This document shows, one piece after another, positions 46,576 to 59,195 of a stretch of 64,000 bases of DNA. How positions within the stretch are numbered: position 1 is the first letter of the stretch; each line of letters opens with the position of its first letter. Under the pieces are notes generated by a model. The model was not told the origin of the DNA. It saw only the letters and a program-made list of their open reading frames with translations, and searched no databases. This DNA comes from Siphonodentalium dalli (Eukaryota > Mollusca > Scaphopoda > Gadilida > Siphonodentaliidae). A program made the position numbers and the translations under genes. Where the stretch lies: the NCBI GenBank assembly GCA_032622095.1, contig CP136064.1, positions 189,953,794-190,017,793 of the forward strand. The letters are read 5' to 3'.

Positions 46576-47121
46576 ATATACAGTAACACATTATTTTACT
46601 CAATCTATCTATAGTCACAAAAAGTGAAGTCGAGCTATCTTGTTAAATGTCCTCGTATGCCTATCATAATGTACCCTCCCATTTTATCCCACGACATGAA
46701 TAATATAATTCATGTCGACATATATCTGTACAAGGCGACTAATTTATTCAACTAGGCTACCTAGCTTGGATCATATTTCAAAGAACGCATCCGTTAACGA
46801 CCCGTCCTTACAAAACGAATAATTTATACTACACCTGTCAAATTTGCATATTTAAGGTATGTTACGGTAAACATTCCAATGTATTCTATATAAGCCAGCT
46901 AAAATAGGAAATCAAAGCATGGATTCAATAGTCAGATAAGTTTATTATATTATGATTTCAGATAACTTTTAATTAATTATTATCTTGTTCAACATATATT
47001 CTATGTAATTTAAAACAATAAATTATATAAAGTTTCTATATTAATCGGAGCGAAACATATTGAGGAAGTTTAAAGCAGTTGTCTTAAAGTGACACTAAGA
47101 TTTATTTTCTTATTTGCGCAC
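46576..47121. other. AT-rich part of the left arm, nothing recognised
   Basis: No gene or clear repeat. The position 46876/55139 difference between arms lies here. Confidence 0.4.
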
Positions 47122-47757
47122 AGTATACTTTGTTTAAACCAGATGTCTTAAAATGGCACTAAGATTTATTTTATTATTTTTTATATCTCACACTATTTAT
47201 AAACAAGATGTATTAAAGGGGCACTAAGATTTCATTTTATAATTTCAATACCAAAAGTGTTTGAACATCACAGCCAAAAATTTAACCTCAGAATTGTTAA
47301 TAAATAAGTCTTCTTCGCATCTTAATTCTTAAAAGGGCGCTAATAATTTAACTTAAATATGGTTGAAAATTTATCGTTAAAGAGCGTTTATTATCTGCTT
47401 GTATGCAACTCTTTCAATCCCTCGTAATATTCGGATACAGTATACTTTGTTCATCCCATATGTCTTAGAATGGCACTAAGATTTATTTTATTATTTTATC
47501 CATCTATTTATAAACAAGATGTCTTAAAAGGGCACTAAGATTTCATTTTATAATTTCAATACCAAAAGTGTTTCAATATCACAGCAAAACAAAAATTGTA
47601 ATAATTTTACCTCAGAATTGTTAATAAATAGGTCTTCTTCGCATCATAATTCTTAAAAGGGCGCTAATAATTTAACTTAAATATGGTTGCAAATTTATCG
47701 TTAAAGAGCGTGTATTATCTGTTTGTATGCAACTCTTAATTATCAAAAACGGATACT
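47122..47757 (+). repeat. ~318-bp direct duplication inside the left arm
   Basis: Units 47122-47438 and 47439-47757 share AGTATACTTTGTT, GGCACTAAGATTTATTTTAT, TTTCAATACCAAAAGTGTTT and CGTTAAAGAGCG. Mirrored at 54258-54893. Confidence 0.82.
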
Positions 47758-48850
47758 GTTACACTATAATACACAAATTTTTAGATAGTATATTACAGTA
47801 TCCAAATTAACATTGTTACAATTCAGATTCTACGGAAAGTTATCTTTAAACATGCAAATAAAAACAATAATCATAGTTTTACAATTGTTTTTTTATGTAA
47901 AATTTTATTTGTCTACACGTTGTGGCTAAGCATATCATAACAGTATATTTACATTTATCTAGCAAATGCGCTCTAATTTCTACAAATTAACATTCCAATT
48001 CATAAATTGTTTTTTTTTGAAAAAAAAAATACTGTAACAGTTTTGTTTACATACCAACTCGTATAGTTTAATAAATAAAGATAACACTTACCTGATTATG
48101 GCAAATAATTCTCCCTTAATCATAATGGCAACACGATTTGGAAAAACAAATGCTGATGAATCCGTACGCAATTTAGCATCAGATGTAAACATGCTCGGAC
48201 AGAAACAATTCCCGGTCGTTCGTTTTTAAACTTACAATTGATGCAGGGTGAAGTGCCAAGCGTTAAGTTTCAACAAGCAGTGAATGGCCATTATATATCT
48301 GATTAATTTACCTTTGTATATAGCATAACGCCCGTGTTGGCATCTGCACGCACGCTTAAAACTCATTAGTCATTGAAATTTGAAAATTTAGAATAATTAT
48401 TTATCGCGCATTCATCGTACAGATTTATACGATGAAAGCAAATATAAACTACGTATGTGCACACGACTAATATATACTTTCAATGCTATGCCTATAAATA
48501 GTATGCAATTATCTCGCAGAATCAATCAAACAATAATATTAAGCTAATTCTGTTAGTTACACCATTGCATCTGAAATTGCTCGATGTCGTTAGACTATAG
48601 GTTAATGTGTGTTTTATATGCATGTTCCCGTTCATTATCTGCACATTTTTAAATCGTCACGGAAATCTACCTACTAACATATTTGAACGCACATTATAAT
48701 TTTGGATAGTTAAATCATACATCTTATCACTGGAAAAATATGAATATATGCTCTAAATCTGTTGGCAGGGCTATTTCAATATACAACATCATATGTATTC
48801 AATGTTTCTAATATATAAATTATACCCCAAATTATCATACAAAAAATATG
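47758..48850. other. AT-rich part of the left arm, nothing recognised
   Basis: No ORF or internal repeat identified. Mirrored at 53165-54257. Confidence 0.4.
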
Positions 48851-49965
48851 TTTTCAAGATGGCATCCAATATGGCTATTCAGAAATGTGAGCTTCAAAAT
48901 ATATCCTGATAAAATGTACACATTTACTGTGATCATATATCGTACACACTGGATGTATTAACGTTTATAGCGTAATACCTATGCTATCTCCATTACAAAA
49001 GATGGCTGCCGAAATGGCCATCGTTTACTTCAAGATACAGGGCTTAAAAATGTATTGCATTTTTACAAAGGCTCATATGCATCATTTAGGTTTGTAGTTT
49101 GTATAGTATATGCTAAATTATCATACAATTTGTCATCACAAAAAAACAATATATATTTTCAAGATGGCGTCCAATATGGCTATTCAGAAATGTCAGCTTC
49201 AAAATATATATTGATAAAATGTACACATTTGCTGTGATCATATATCGTACACACTGGATGTATTAACGTTTATAGCGTAATACCTATGCTATCTCCATTA
49301 CAAAAGATGGCTGCCGAAATGGCCATCGTTTACTTCAAGATACAGGGCTTAAAAATGTATTGCATTTTTTACAAAGGCTCATATGCATCATTTAGGTTTG
49401 TAGTTTGTATAGTATATGCTAAATTATCATACAATTTGTCATCACAAAAAAAAACAATATATATTTTCAAGATGGCGTCCAATATGGCTATTCAGAAATG
49501 TCAGCTTCAAAATATATCTTGATAAAATGTACACATTTGCTGTGATCATATATCGTACAACTGGATGTATTAGCGTTTATAGCGTAATACCTATGCTATC
49601 TCCATTACAAAAGATGGCTGTCGAAATGGCCATCGTTTACTTCAAGATACAGGGCTTAAAAATGTATTGTATTTTTACAAAGGCTCATATGCATCATTTA
49701 GGTTTGTAGTTTGTATAGTATATGCCAAATTATCATACAATTTGTCATCACAAAAAAAACAATATATATTTTCAAGATGGCGTCCAATATGGCTATTCAG
49801 AAATGTCAGCTTCAAAATATATCTTGATAAAATGTACACATTTGCTGTGATCATATATCGTACAACTGGATGTATTAGCGTTTATAGCGTAATACCTATG
49901 CTATCTCCATTACAAAAGATGGCTTCCAAAATGGCCACCTTTACTCTAAAATACAGAGCTTAAAA
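48851..49965 (+). repeat. ~305-bp tandem repeat, four units, in the left arm
   Basis: Units start at 48851, 49156, 49464 and 49769 (TTTTCAAGATGGCGTCCAAT). Each also has ACAAAAGATGGCTGCCGAAA and GGCTCATATGCATCATTTAG. A diverged unit lies at 50563-50760. Mirrored at 52050-53164. The 60-98-codon frames here are by-products of the repeat. Confidence 0.88.
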
Positions 49966-51000
49966 TTACATGCATAATTTAGAAAGTTGATTTTGATTAG
50001 TTATACTACTTATTTCTTCAAAGAGTTAATATTTCCTTATTCTTATCACAGTTTTAAAAACAATCAACAAAAATCTTCATTGTGTATCATATAATGAGTT
50101 CTTGGTAGGCTATCTCATTGTACAACATATACGTATTCATATTTGTTTGTAATTTCCAATGGAGTATTTCGTAAATAAAGTTGTCAAATGCTATAATATA
50201 ATATAAACTCTCAATATCAAAGTATTAAACAAACGAAAAAATAGTCACAGAACCGTCCCATGGGGTAGAATCCCTCTAATACATATCTCATACACAATAT
50301 TACTTTGTTTTAAACCGAGTTGTGTGGAACATCGTCATTTTAATATCATTTTAATCAACCGTTCTAGAACAAATTACTTACACAATCTTTTCTTAAAAGC
50401 TGTTAAAAAAAAATTGTCTACCTAATTCACAATTATTTTTTTGCTAGGTTCGTAGTATTATCATATGGAGCGTAGGTTCGAACACGAAATTAGTAAGAAT
50501 GCTTTTTTTTGGTAGTGGGAATGTGTCAGGGGTAAATTCTGCTATAATTCACTTAATGCTATGTTTTCAAGATGGCGTCCAATATGGCAACTGAGAACTG
50601 TGAGCTTCAAAATATATCTGATAAATTGTATGCCTTAGTTAATATGATCACATAATTATGCGCTTGGCTGTCTTCGCGTTGATAACGTATTAGCAACGCT
50701 GACGCCATTATAAAATGGCAAACATTTACTTCAAAATATACAGCTTCAGAGAAATGTTCGGTATTTTACAAAATAAGACCGAGTGATATTTTGTCTTTCT
50801 TCTCGAAATGTATGAACAAAACAAGAGATGATATACATTACAAACAACTGAAATGTAGTCAGTTGACGACCACTATACACAAAAATAAATTTGATTACTG
50901 CCAACACAGTGTCAGAATTGAAAAATAAATAGTAAATGTGTATCATAAACACTATAATATCGCATTGAATATTCATTTTATTTATTTATATTATGCCGAC
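49966..51000. other. Inner part of the left arm
   Basis: AT-rich. Contains a diverged AAGATGGCGTCC unit and, at 50746-50976, a 76-codon frame mirrored at 51039-51269 without known domain. Four of the six observed arm differences (50154, 50411, 50483, 50810) cluster here near the centre. Confidence 0.5.
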
Positions 51001-51014
51001 CCGTTTTACATAAG
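51001..51014 (+). other. 14-bp asymmetric centre of the giant palindrome
   Basis: CCGTTTTACATAAG between ...ATGCCGAC and GTCGGCAT.... The axis at 51007.5 is also the exact midpoint of the element ends. Confidence 0.93.
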
Positions 51015-54000
51015 GTCGGCATAATATAAATAAATAAAATGAATATTCAATGCGATATTATAGTGTTTATGATACACATTTACTATTTATTTTTCAATTC
51101 TGACACTGTGTTGGCAGTAATCAAATTTATTTTTGTGTATAGTGGTCGTCAACTGACTACATTTCAGTTGTTTGTAATGTATATCATCTCTTGTTTTGTT
51201 CATATATTTCGAGAAGAAAGACAAAATATCACTCGGTCTTATTTTGTAAAATACCGAACATTTCTCTGAAGCTGTATATTTTGAAGTAAATGTTTGCCAT
51301 TTTATAATGGCGTCAGCGTTGCTAATACGTTATCAACGCGAAGACAGCCAAGCGCATAATTATGTGATCATATTAACTAAGGCATACAATTTATCAGATA
51401 TATTTTGAAGCTCACAGTTCTCAGTTGCCATATTGGACGCCATCTTGAAAACATAGCATTAAGTGAATTATAGCAGAATTTACCCCTGACACATTCCCAC
51501 TACCAAAAAAAAGCATTCTTACTAATTTCGTTTTCGAACCTACGCTCCATATGATAATACTACGAACCTAGCAAAAAAATAATTGTGAATTAGGTAGACA
51601 ATTGTTTTTTAACAGCTTTTAAGAAAAGATTGTGTAAGTAATTTGTTCTAGAACGGTTGATTAAAATGATATTAAAATGACGATGTTCCACACAACTCGG
51701 TTTAAAACAAAGTAATATTGTGTATGAGATATGTATTAGAGGGATTCTACCCCATGGGACGGTTCTGTGACTATTTTTTCGTTTGTTTAATACTTTGATA
51801 TTGAGAGTTTATATTATATTATAGCATTTGACAACTTTATTTACGAAATACTCCATTGGATATTACAAACAAATATGAATACGTATATGTTGTACAATGA
51901 GATAGCCTACCAAGAACTCATTATATGATACACAATGAAGATTTTTGTTGATTGTTTTTAAAACTGTGATAAGAATAAGGAAATATTAACTCTTTGAAGA
52001 AATAAGTAGTATAACTAATCAAAATCAACTTTCTAAATTATGCATGTAATTTTAAGCTCTGTATTTTAGAGTAAAGGTGGCCATTTTGGAAGCCATCTTT
52101 TGTAATGGAGATAGCATAGGTATTACGCTATAAACGCTAATACATCCAGTTGTACGATATATGATCACAGCAAATGTGTACATTTTATCAAGATATATTT
52201 TGAAGCTGACATTTCTGAATAGCCATATTGGACGCCATCTTGAAAATATATATTGTTTTTTTTGTGATGACAAATTGTATGATAATTTGGCATATACTAT
52301 ACAAACTACAAACCTAAATGATGCATATGAGCCTTTGTAAAAATGCAATACATTTTTAAGCCCTGTATCTTGAAGTAAACGATGGCCATTTCGACAGCCA
52401 TCTTTTGTAATGGAGATAGCATAGGTATTACGCTATAAACGCTAATACATCCAGTTGTACGATATATGATCACAGCAAATGTGTACATTTTATCAAGATA
52501 TATTTTGAAGCTGACATTTCTGAATAGCCATATTGGACGCCATCTTGAAAATATATATTGTTTTTTTTTGTGATGACAAATTGTATGATAATTTAGCATA
52601 TACTATACAAACTACAAACCTAAATGATGCATATGAGCCTTTGTAAAAAATGCAATACATTTTTAAGCCCTGTATCTTGAAGTAAACGATGGCCATTTCG
52701 GCAGCCATCTTTTGTAATGGAGATAGCATAGGTATTACGCTATAAACGTTAATACATCCAGTGTGTACGATATATGATCACAGCAAATGTGTACATTTTA
52801 TCAATATATATTTTGAAGCTGACATTTCTGAATAGCCATATTGGACGCCATCTTGAAAATATATATTGTTTTTTTGTGATGACAAATTGTATGATAATTT
52901 AGCATATACTATACAAACTACAAACCTAAATGATGCATATGAGCCTTTGTAAAAATGCAATACATTTTTAAGCCCTGTATCTTGAAGTAAACGATGGCCA
53001 TTTCGGCAGCCATCTTTTGTAATGGAGATAGCATAGGTATTACGCTATAAACGTTAATACATCCAGTGTGTACGATATATGATCACAGTAAATGTGTACA
53101 TTTTATCAGGATATATTTTGAAGCTCACATTTCTGAATAGCCATATTGGATGCCATCTTGAAAACATATTTTTTGTATGATAATTTGGGGTATAATTTAT
53201 ATATTAGAAACATTGAATACATATGATGTTGTATATTGAAATAGCCCTGCCAACAGATTTAGAGCATATATTCATATTTTTCCAGTGATAAGATGTATGA
53301 TTTAACTATCCAAAATTATAATGTGCGTTCAAATATGTTAGTAGGTAGATTTCCGTGACGATTTAAAAATGTGCAGATAATGAACGGGAACATGCATATA
53401 AAACACACATTAACCTATAGTCTAACGACATCGAGCAATTTCAGATGCAATGGTGTAACTAACAGAATTAGCTTAATATTATTGTTTGATTGATTCTGCG
53501 AGATAATTGCATACTATTTATAGGCATAGCATTGAAAGTATATATTAGTCGTGTGCACATACGTAGTTTATATTTGCTTTCATCGTATAAATCTGTACGA
53601 TGAATGCGCGATAAATAATTATTCTAAATTTTCAAATTTCAATGACTAATGAGTTTTAAGCGTGCGTGCAGATGCCAACACGGGCGTTATGCTATATACA
53701 AAGGTAAATTAATCAGATATATAATGGCCATTCACTGCTTGTTGAAACTTAACGCTTGGCACTTCACCCTGCATCAATTGTAAGTTTAAAAACGAACGAC
53801 CGGGAATTGTTTCTGTCCGAGCATGTTTACATCTGATGCTAAATTGCGTACGGATTCATCAGCATTTGTTTTTCCAAATCGTGTTGCCATTATGATTAAG
53901 GGAGAATTATTTGCCATAATCAGGTAAGTGTTATCTTTATTTATTAAACTATACGAGTTGGTATGTAAACAAAACTGTTACAGTATTTTTTTTTTCAAAA

Positions 54001-57000
54001 AAAAACAATTTATGAATTGGAATGTTAATTTGTAGAAATTAGAGCGCATTTGCTAGATAAATGTAAATATACTGTTATGATATGCTTAGCCACAACGTGT
54101 AGACAAATAAAATTTTACATAAAAAAACAATTGTAAAACTATGATTATTGTTTTTATTTGCATGTTTAAAGATAACTTTCCGTAGAATCTGAATTGTAAC
54201 AATGTTAATTTGGATACTGTAATATACTATCTAAAAATTTGTGTATTATAGTGTAACAGTATCCGTTTTTGATAATTAAGAGTTGCATACAAACAGATAA
54301 TACACGCTCTTTAACGATAAATTTGCAACCATATTTAAGTTAAATTATTAGCGCCCTTTTAAGAATTATGATGCGAAGAAGACCTATTTATTAACAATTC
54401 TGAGGTAAAATTATTACAATTTTTGTTTTGCTGTGATATTGAAACACTTTTGGTATTGAAATTATAAAATGAAATCTTAGTGCCCTTTTAAGACATCTTG
54501 TTTATAAATAGATGGATAAAATAATAAAATAAATCTTAGTGCCATTCTAAGACATATGGGATGAACAAAGTATACTGTATCCGAATATTACGAGGGATTG
54601 AAAGAGTTGCATACAAGCAGATAATAAACGCTCTTTAACGATAAATTTTCAACCATATTTAAGTTAAATTATTAGCGCCCTTTTAAGAATTAAGATGCGA
54701 AGAAGACTTATTTATTAACAATTCTGAGGTTAAATTTTTGGCTGTGATGTTCAAACACTTTTGGTATTGAAATTATAAAATGAAATCTTAGTGCCCCTTT
54801 AATACATCTTGTTTATAAATAGTGTGAGATATAAAAAATAATAAAATAAATCTTAGTGCCATTTTAAGACATCTGGTTTAAACAAAGTATACTGTGCGCA
54901 AATAAGAAAATAAATCTTAGTGTCACTTTAAGACAACTGCTTTAAACTTCCTCAATATGTTTCGCTCCGATTAATATAGAAACTTTATATAATTTATTGT
55001 TTTAAATTACATAGAATATATGTTGAACAAGATAATAATTAATTAAAAGTTATCTGAAATCATAATATAATAAACTTATCTGACTATTGAATCCATGCTT
55101 TGATTTCCTATTTTAGCTGGCTTATATAGAATACATTGAAATGTTTACCGTAACATACCTTAAATATGCAAATTTGACAGGTGTAGTATAAATTATTCGT
55201 TTTGTAAGGACGGGTCGTTAACGGATGCGTTCTTTGAAATATGATCCAAGCTAGGTAGCCTAGTTGAATAAATTAGTCGCCTTGTACAGATATATGTCGA
55301 CATGAATTATATTATTCATGTCGTGGGATAAAATGGGAGGGTACATTATGATAGGCATACGAGGACATTTAACAAGATAGCTCGACTTCACTTTTTGTGA
55401 CTATAGATAGATTGAGTAAAATAATGTGTTACTGTATATAACTAGAGCTCGACATGAATTCTCGACGAATGATATTAGATTATTCGACTTGGGTCGTATG
55501 ACATCATTTTGTTGAGAGTAAAGATAGAATGAATGTTTTTTTATATAAACAGATACATTCGGATAGGTAAAATTGAGACAGTATTATACTTCGATGGATT
55601 ATCTGTTCTTTGATGAGTAAGTAAGTCTTGTTATGTTAAACAGAGTCGGACATGAATTCTCGACGAAGACCTCATCATGTTTTGTGATATATGTTGGTAG
55701 ATTATTCGACTTAAAGAAAGATTCCTCGAATGACATCATTTGCTTGGGACTAAAGATAGAATGATTTTTCCTTATATAAACAGATACATTCGCATAGGTA
55801 AAAATTGAGAGAGAATTGTACTTCGATGGATCTGTTCTTTAGTAGGCAAGTAAATCTTGTTATGTTAAAACAAAACATTTATTTAACGTTGGTTGTGCGA
55901 CTTTTGATGTTTAAAAAGATTTGGAATATCAGTTGTTTGCGTTAACAGTCAACAATGTTTCAAAAATTTGTTTTGCAAATAAATGGATTAAAGTTTTATT
56001 TAATTTTCATATTTTTTTTTACATATACAGTTTGTGCTTGAATTTTTTTTACTATGATTATGATATTTTTATATTTTTTTTTATTAAAGACAAAACATTT
56101 ATTGTGTTTTACGATTATTGTGGGAATGAAAAAGGACTTTTGATACTTGCTAGCAAAACAGATAAAGATTTTTTTGTTGTTAAATTGTTTCCGTTAACAT
56201 TGAAATTGTTTTTTTTTAAATTTGGCTTTCAATTGAGATATTTGATTTTCATATTTTGATTGATTTTGAAGCATTATAACATATAACTTCAATTTTGTTG
56301 ACGAAAAAGTAAATTAAATTGTGTTTTAATTGCTTTATCGTGATTTTACATTTAATATTTCATTAAAAGGGAGATATTTTTTTATATTTTTGAAATATTG
56401 AATTTGTGTTGGAACTGAAATACGTTGTCTTCATATAAACCGAAAATACTCGCGTCATTCATTATCATTAAAGGAACCGATAATGGTTATACATTTCGAT
56501 TTCTATCACTATGAAATGGTGTTTTTGAAATGTGTTGCCTACTAATCTACAGAAGAACTTTCCTAAAAAAGTTCAATGTGTTTAGACCTGTGGTTTTACA
56601 TGCATAGGTTTATTCGCTAACGAATAAATGACTGTATCATTCATTAACATATATCAATCGTTTAACATCTATATTGAACTTAATAAAACAGATTATTCAA
56701 ATGCACAGGGGAGCTAACTCTGTTCTTTATATTCCAATTAATATTTGTAGATTTAGTTTACAACTCTGATATTTTTGATTAACCTAAAAATAGTTTGCCT
56801 GAGTATAACCCATAGCCTAGAAGTAGTAATTTTATGACCAACTTATAAATAAATAGTTTGACTTTAAATAATGATTAATTTTAATACTGTTACAATTCAC
56901 AGGGGATCTAACTCTGTTCTTTATATTCCAATTAATATTTGTAGATTTACTCAGTATATTTTTGGAAATGTTTGAATAACCTAGAAATTGTTTGTTTGAG

Positions 57001-57961
57001 TATAGCCTAGAAGAGGTATTTAGACACCAACCTAGAAATAGTTAGTCTGACTTTAAATATTGATACATTTTTTTGCCAGAAGATATTTCGACGGGGAGAC
57101 CAGACTGTCCATTTCTTAAAAAAGATTGATTTGATTATGTTTTTTTTTTATATCTGTTTGTATACTAAGATTTATTCAACCATTTATATTCATTAAATGA
57201 ACTAAAGTGTGAAGGGTTCCACATTTCGTTTTCTACGAGACTCTGTAATATCGAGTTTTATGAGATCGAATAGTGTTACCTACAAATCTACAATAAAGAA
57301 GACAAAGTTCCGAAACTAACAAATATTCCATGTGTTTTAGCCTTGTGGTTTTTTACATGCACGAGGTTATTCACTAGCGGATAATTCATATCTATTATTT
57401 TACTAATCTATCATAACTAACCTATATATCAATACATGTATTCAATCGTGCGTACTAATCCTTCAAATATTTACTAGTTAGTCTGACTATATCATCTGCC
57501 TAGAAATAGTTTGCTTTACTATACCATCTGCCTATTAGATATACATCATTACCTAACATAAAATAGCTCGTATTGTAGCTTATCTATGCCTTAAAATAGT
57601 TACTAGTTAGTCTGACTATAACATCTGCCTAGAAGCGCGTATTGTAGCTTATCTATGCCTTCAAATAGTTACTAGTTAGTCTGACTATATCATCTGCCTA
57701 GTAAAACAGCTCATTTTTGATACACTTATATAAATTAGTCGTTATTGTAACGTTTACATTCGTTAAATACTATTTACGAAATCCCGTGGGGGTGGGGATT
57801 ATCAGACGACGACTACACCTATATAAATTAGTCGGTATTGTATCGTTTAACATTCGATAAGTAGTATTTATGAAATCCCGTGGGGGTGGGGATTCTCAAT
57901 GACGACCACACCCTAAGGCTCAGTTATATATATATCAATATTCCCTCTACTTAATACTACT
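51015..57961 (-). repeat. Right arm of the giant palindrome
   Basis: Reverse complement of 44054-51000 throughout. All internal repeats described for the left arm recur here in mirror order. Position x in one arm pairs with 102015 minus x in the other. Confidence 0.93.
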
Positions 57962-58537
57962 GGAGTGTCATAAGCCTATTAGTTTGCCCGTGCGACGTGA
58001 CCGTGACCTTGAAATCGGGTCAATTCAAGGTCAAATCGCGAATTTTTATGGGATTTCGACGAAATTTGATACGTGGGGTTACTTTTGTCCACTGAGTGTT
58101 TTCGACGGGTCAAATCGTGACCCCGACCTGACCTTGACCTTCAAAATGATGAATTCGATGTCAAATCGGGTAAAACCGGATGGATTTCGACGGACACTTT
58201 TGTCGGTTACTTTTGTCCGGGCAGTGTTTTATACGGGTAAAATCGTGACCCAACCTGACCTTGACCTTAAAAATGGACAATTCAAGGTCAAATCGCGCAA
58301 TTCGCCGAAAAGCAGAGGGGAAACAGCCCGGACCAATTCAAGGTCAAATCGGGTAAAACCGGATGGATTTCGACGGGTACTTTTGTCGGGTACTTTTGTC
58401 CGGGCTGTGTTTTGGACGGGTCAAATCGTGACCCCACCTGACCTTGACCTTCAAAATGGGCAATTCAAGGTCAAATCGCGCAATTAGCCGAAAAGCAGAG
58501 GGGAAACAACCCGGACGAAGTCGGGTCCACCTGCTAG
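57962..58537 (+). mobile_element. Helitron, right part after the giant palindrome
   Basis: Starts with the second GGAGTG (57962-57967), then TCATAAGCCTATTAGTTTGC as in the intact sister at 61750. Ends with hairpin CCCGGAC-GAA-GTCGGG, TCCACCTG and CTAG at 58534-58537. A partial duplication of the end (GCCCGGACCAATTCAAGG at 58327) shows one internal rearrangement. Confidence 0.85.
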
Positions 58538-59106
58538 TCTCATATATATTTTGAAGACCTCTGTCTGTCTGTATGTCCTTTATAGAATCGAAAACGGGTT
58601 GACCGATCGAGACCAAACTTCCTATCCACTCCACTCTCAGTCACAAAAAACGGAACTGCGGTGGTTAATCAAGTGATAATTTAATGAGCGTTTGTTTTTG
58701 ACGCATCGCTATAAAGAGCGTTTGTTTACCATTCAACGTTATTAGCATCTGCAGAGAGATATACGGGAACAATACTGCAGACGAGATCTCGGAAACGGGT
58801 GGAGCTATCGACTTGAAGTTTGGTATGTGAATGTATCTTGCCCCGGATACGAATTTTATCGGGTCGCCGAGCCCGTGCGACGCCAGCTTCGCGCATGCGT
58901 AGACCAGATCTCGGAAACTGGTGGAGCTGTCGACTTGAAATTTGGTATGTGAATGTATCTTGCCCCGGATACGAATTTTATCGTGTCGCCGAGCCCGCGC
59001 GACGTCAGCTTCGCGCATGCGCAGACCAGATCTCGGAAACGGGTGGAGCTATCGACTTGAAATTTGGTTTTTGAATAGCCCGGACAACGTCGGGCTCACC
59101 GGCTAG
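58538..59106 (+). mobile_element. Helitron in tandem array, type B end
   Basis: Begins TCTCATATATATTTTGAAG directly at the CTAG of the previous Helitron. Ends with hairpin AGCCCGGAC-AAC-GTCGGGCT, CACCGG and CTAG. Includes two to three ~122-bp units with GATCTCGGAAACGGGTGGAG and ATCTTGCCCCGGATACGAAT. Confidence 0.85.
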
Positions 59107-59195
59107 TATTATATATAATGTAAATATTATATGAGTTATACCATTTAAGAACAAATATTCTTGAATTTATTAGCATTTTTTGTATTTATTATTAA

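Larger units (their letters stand above)
44054..57961. mobile_element. Giant palindromic mobile element, 13,908 bp, Maverick/Polinton-like ends
   Basis: The left arm (44054-51000) and right arm (51015-57961) are both 6,947 bp, reverse complements of each other, and separated by a 14-bp unpaired centre. The ends AGTAGTATTAAG and CTTAATACTACT match exactly. Both sides carry the 6-bp duplication GGAGTG. At least six single-base differences between arms were seen and no indel, so arms are about 99.9% identical. The arms are strongly AT-rich and built of internally duplicated blocks; the largest frame (112 codons) resembles no protein. Six-bp duplications with 5'-AG ends are characteristic of Maverick/Polinton elements, which normally carry polymerase, integrase and capsid genes and have short inverted ends. 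This would be a gene-less derivative that is inverted repeat throughout. Not matched to any described family. Confidence 0.9.

Noticed and set aside
45756-56259. Mirror-image open frames in the arms (112, 98, 97, 78, 76 and 60 codons) as genes
   Set aside because: They are AT-driven in composition, coincide with tandem repeat units, and show no domain or signal beyond repetition.
44054-57961. The palindrome as a folded (hairpin) assembly artefact
   Set aside because: The 6-bp duplication, exact symmetry of both ends, and restoration of the Helitron across the insertion are not expected from a chimeric read. Long-read confirmation is still the decisive test.
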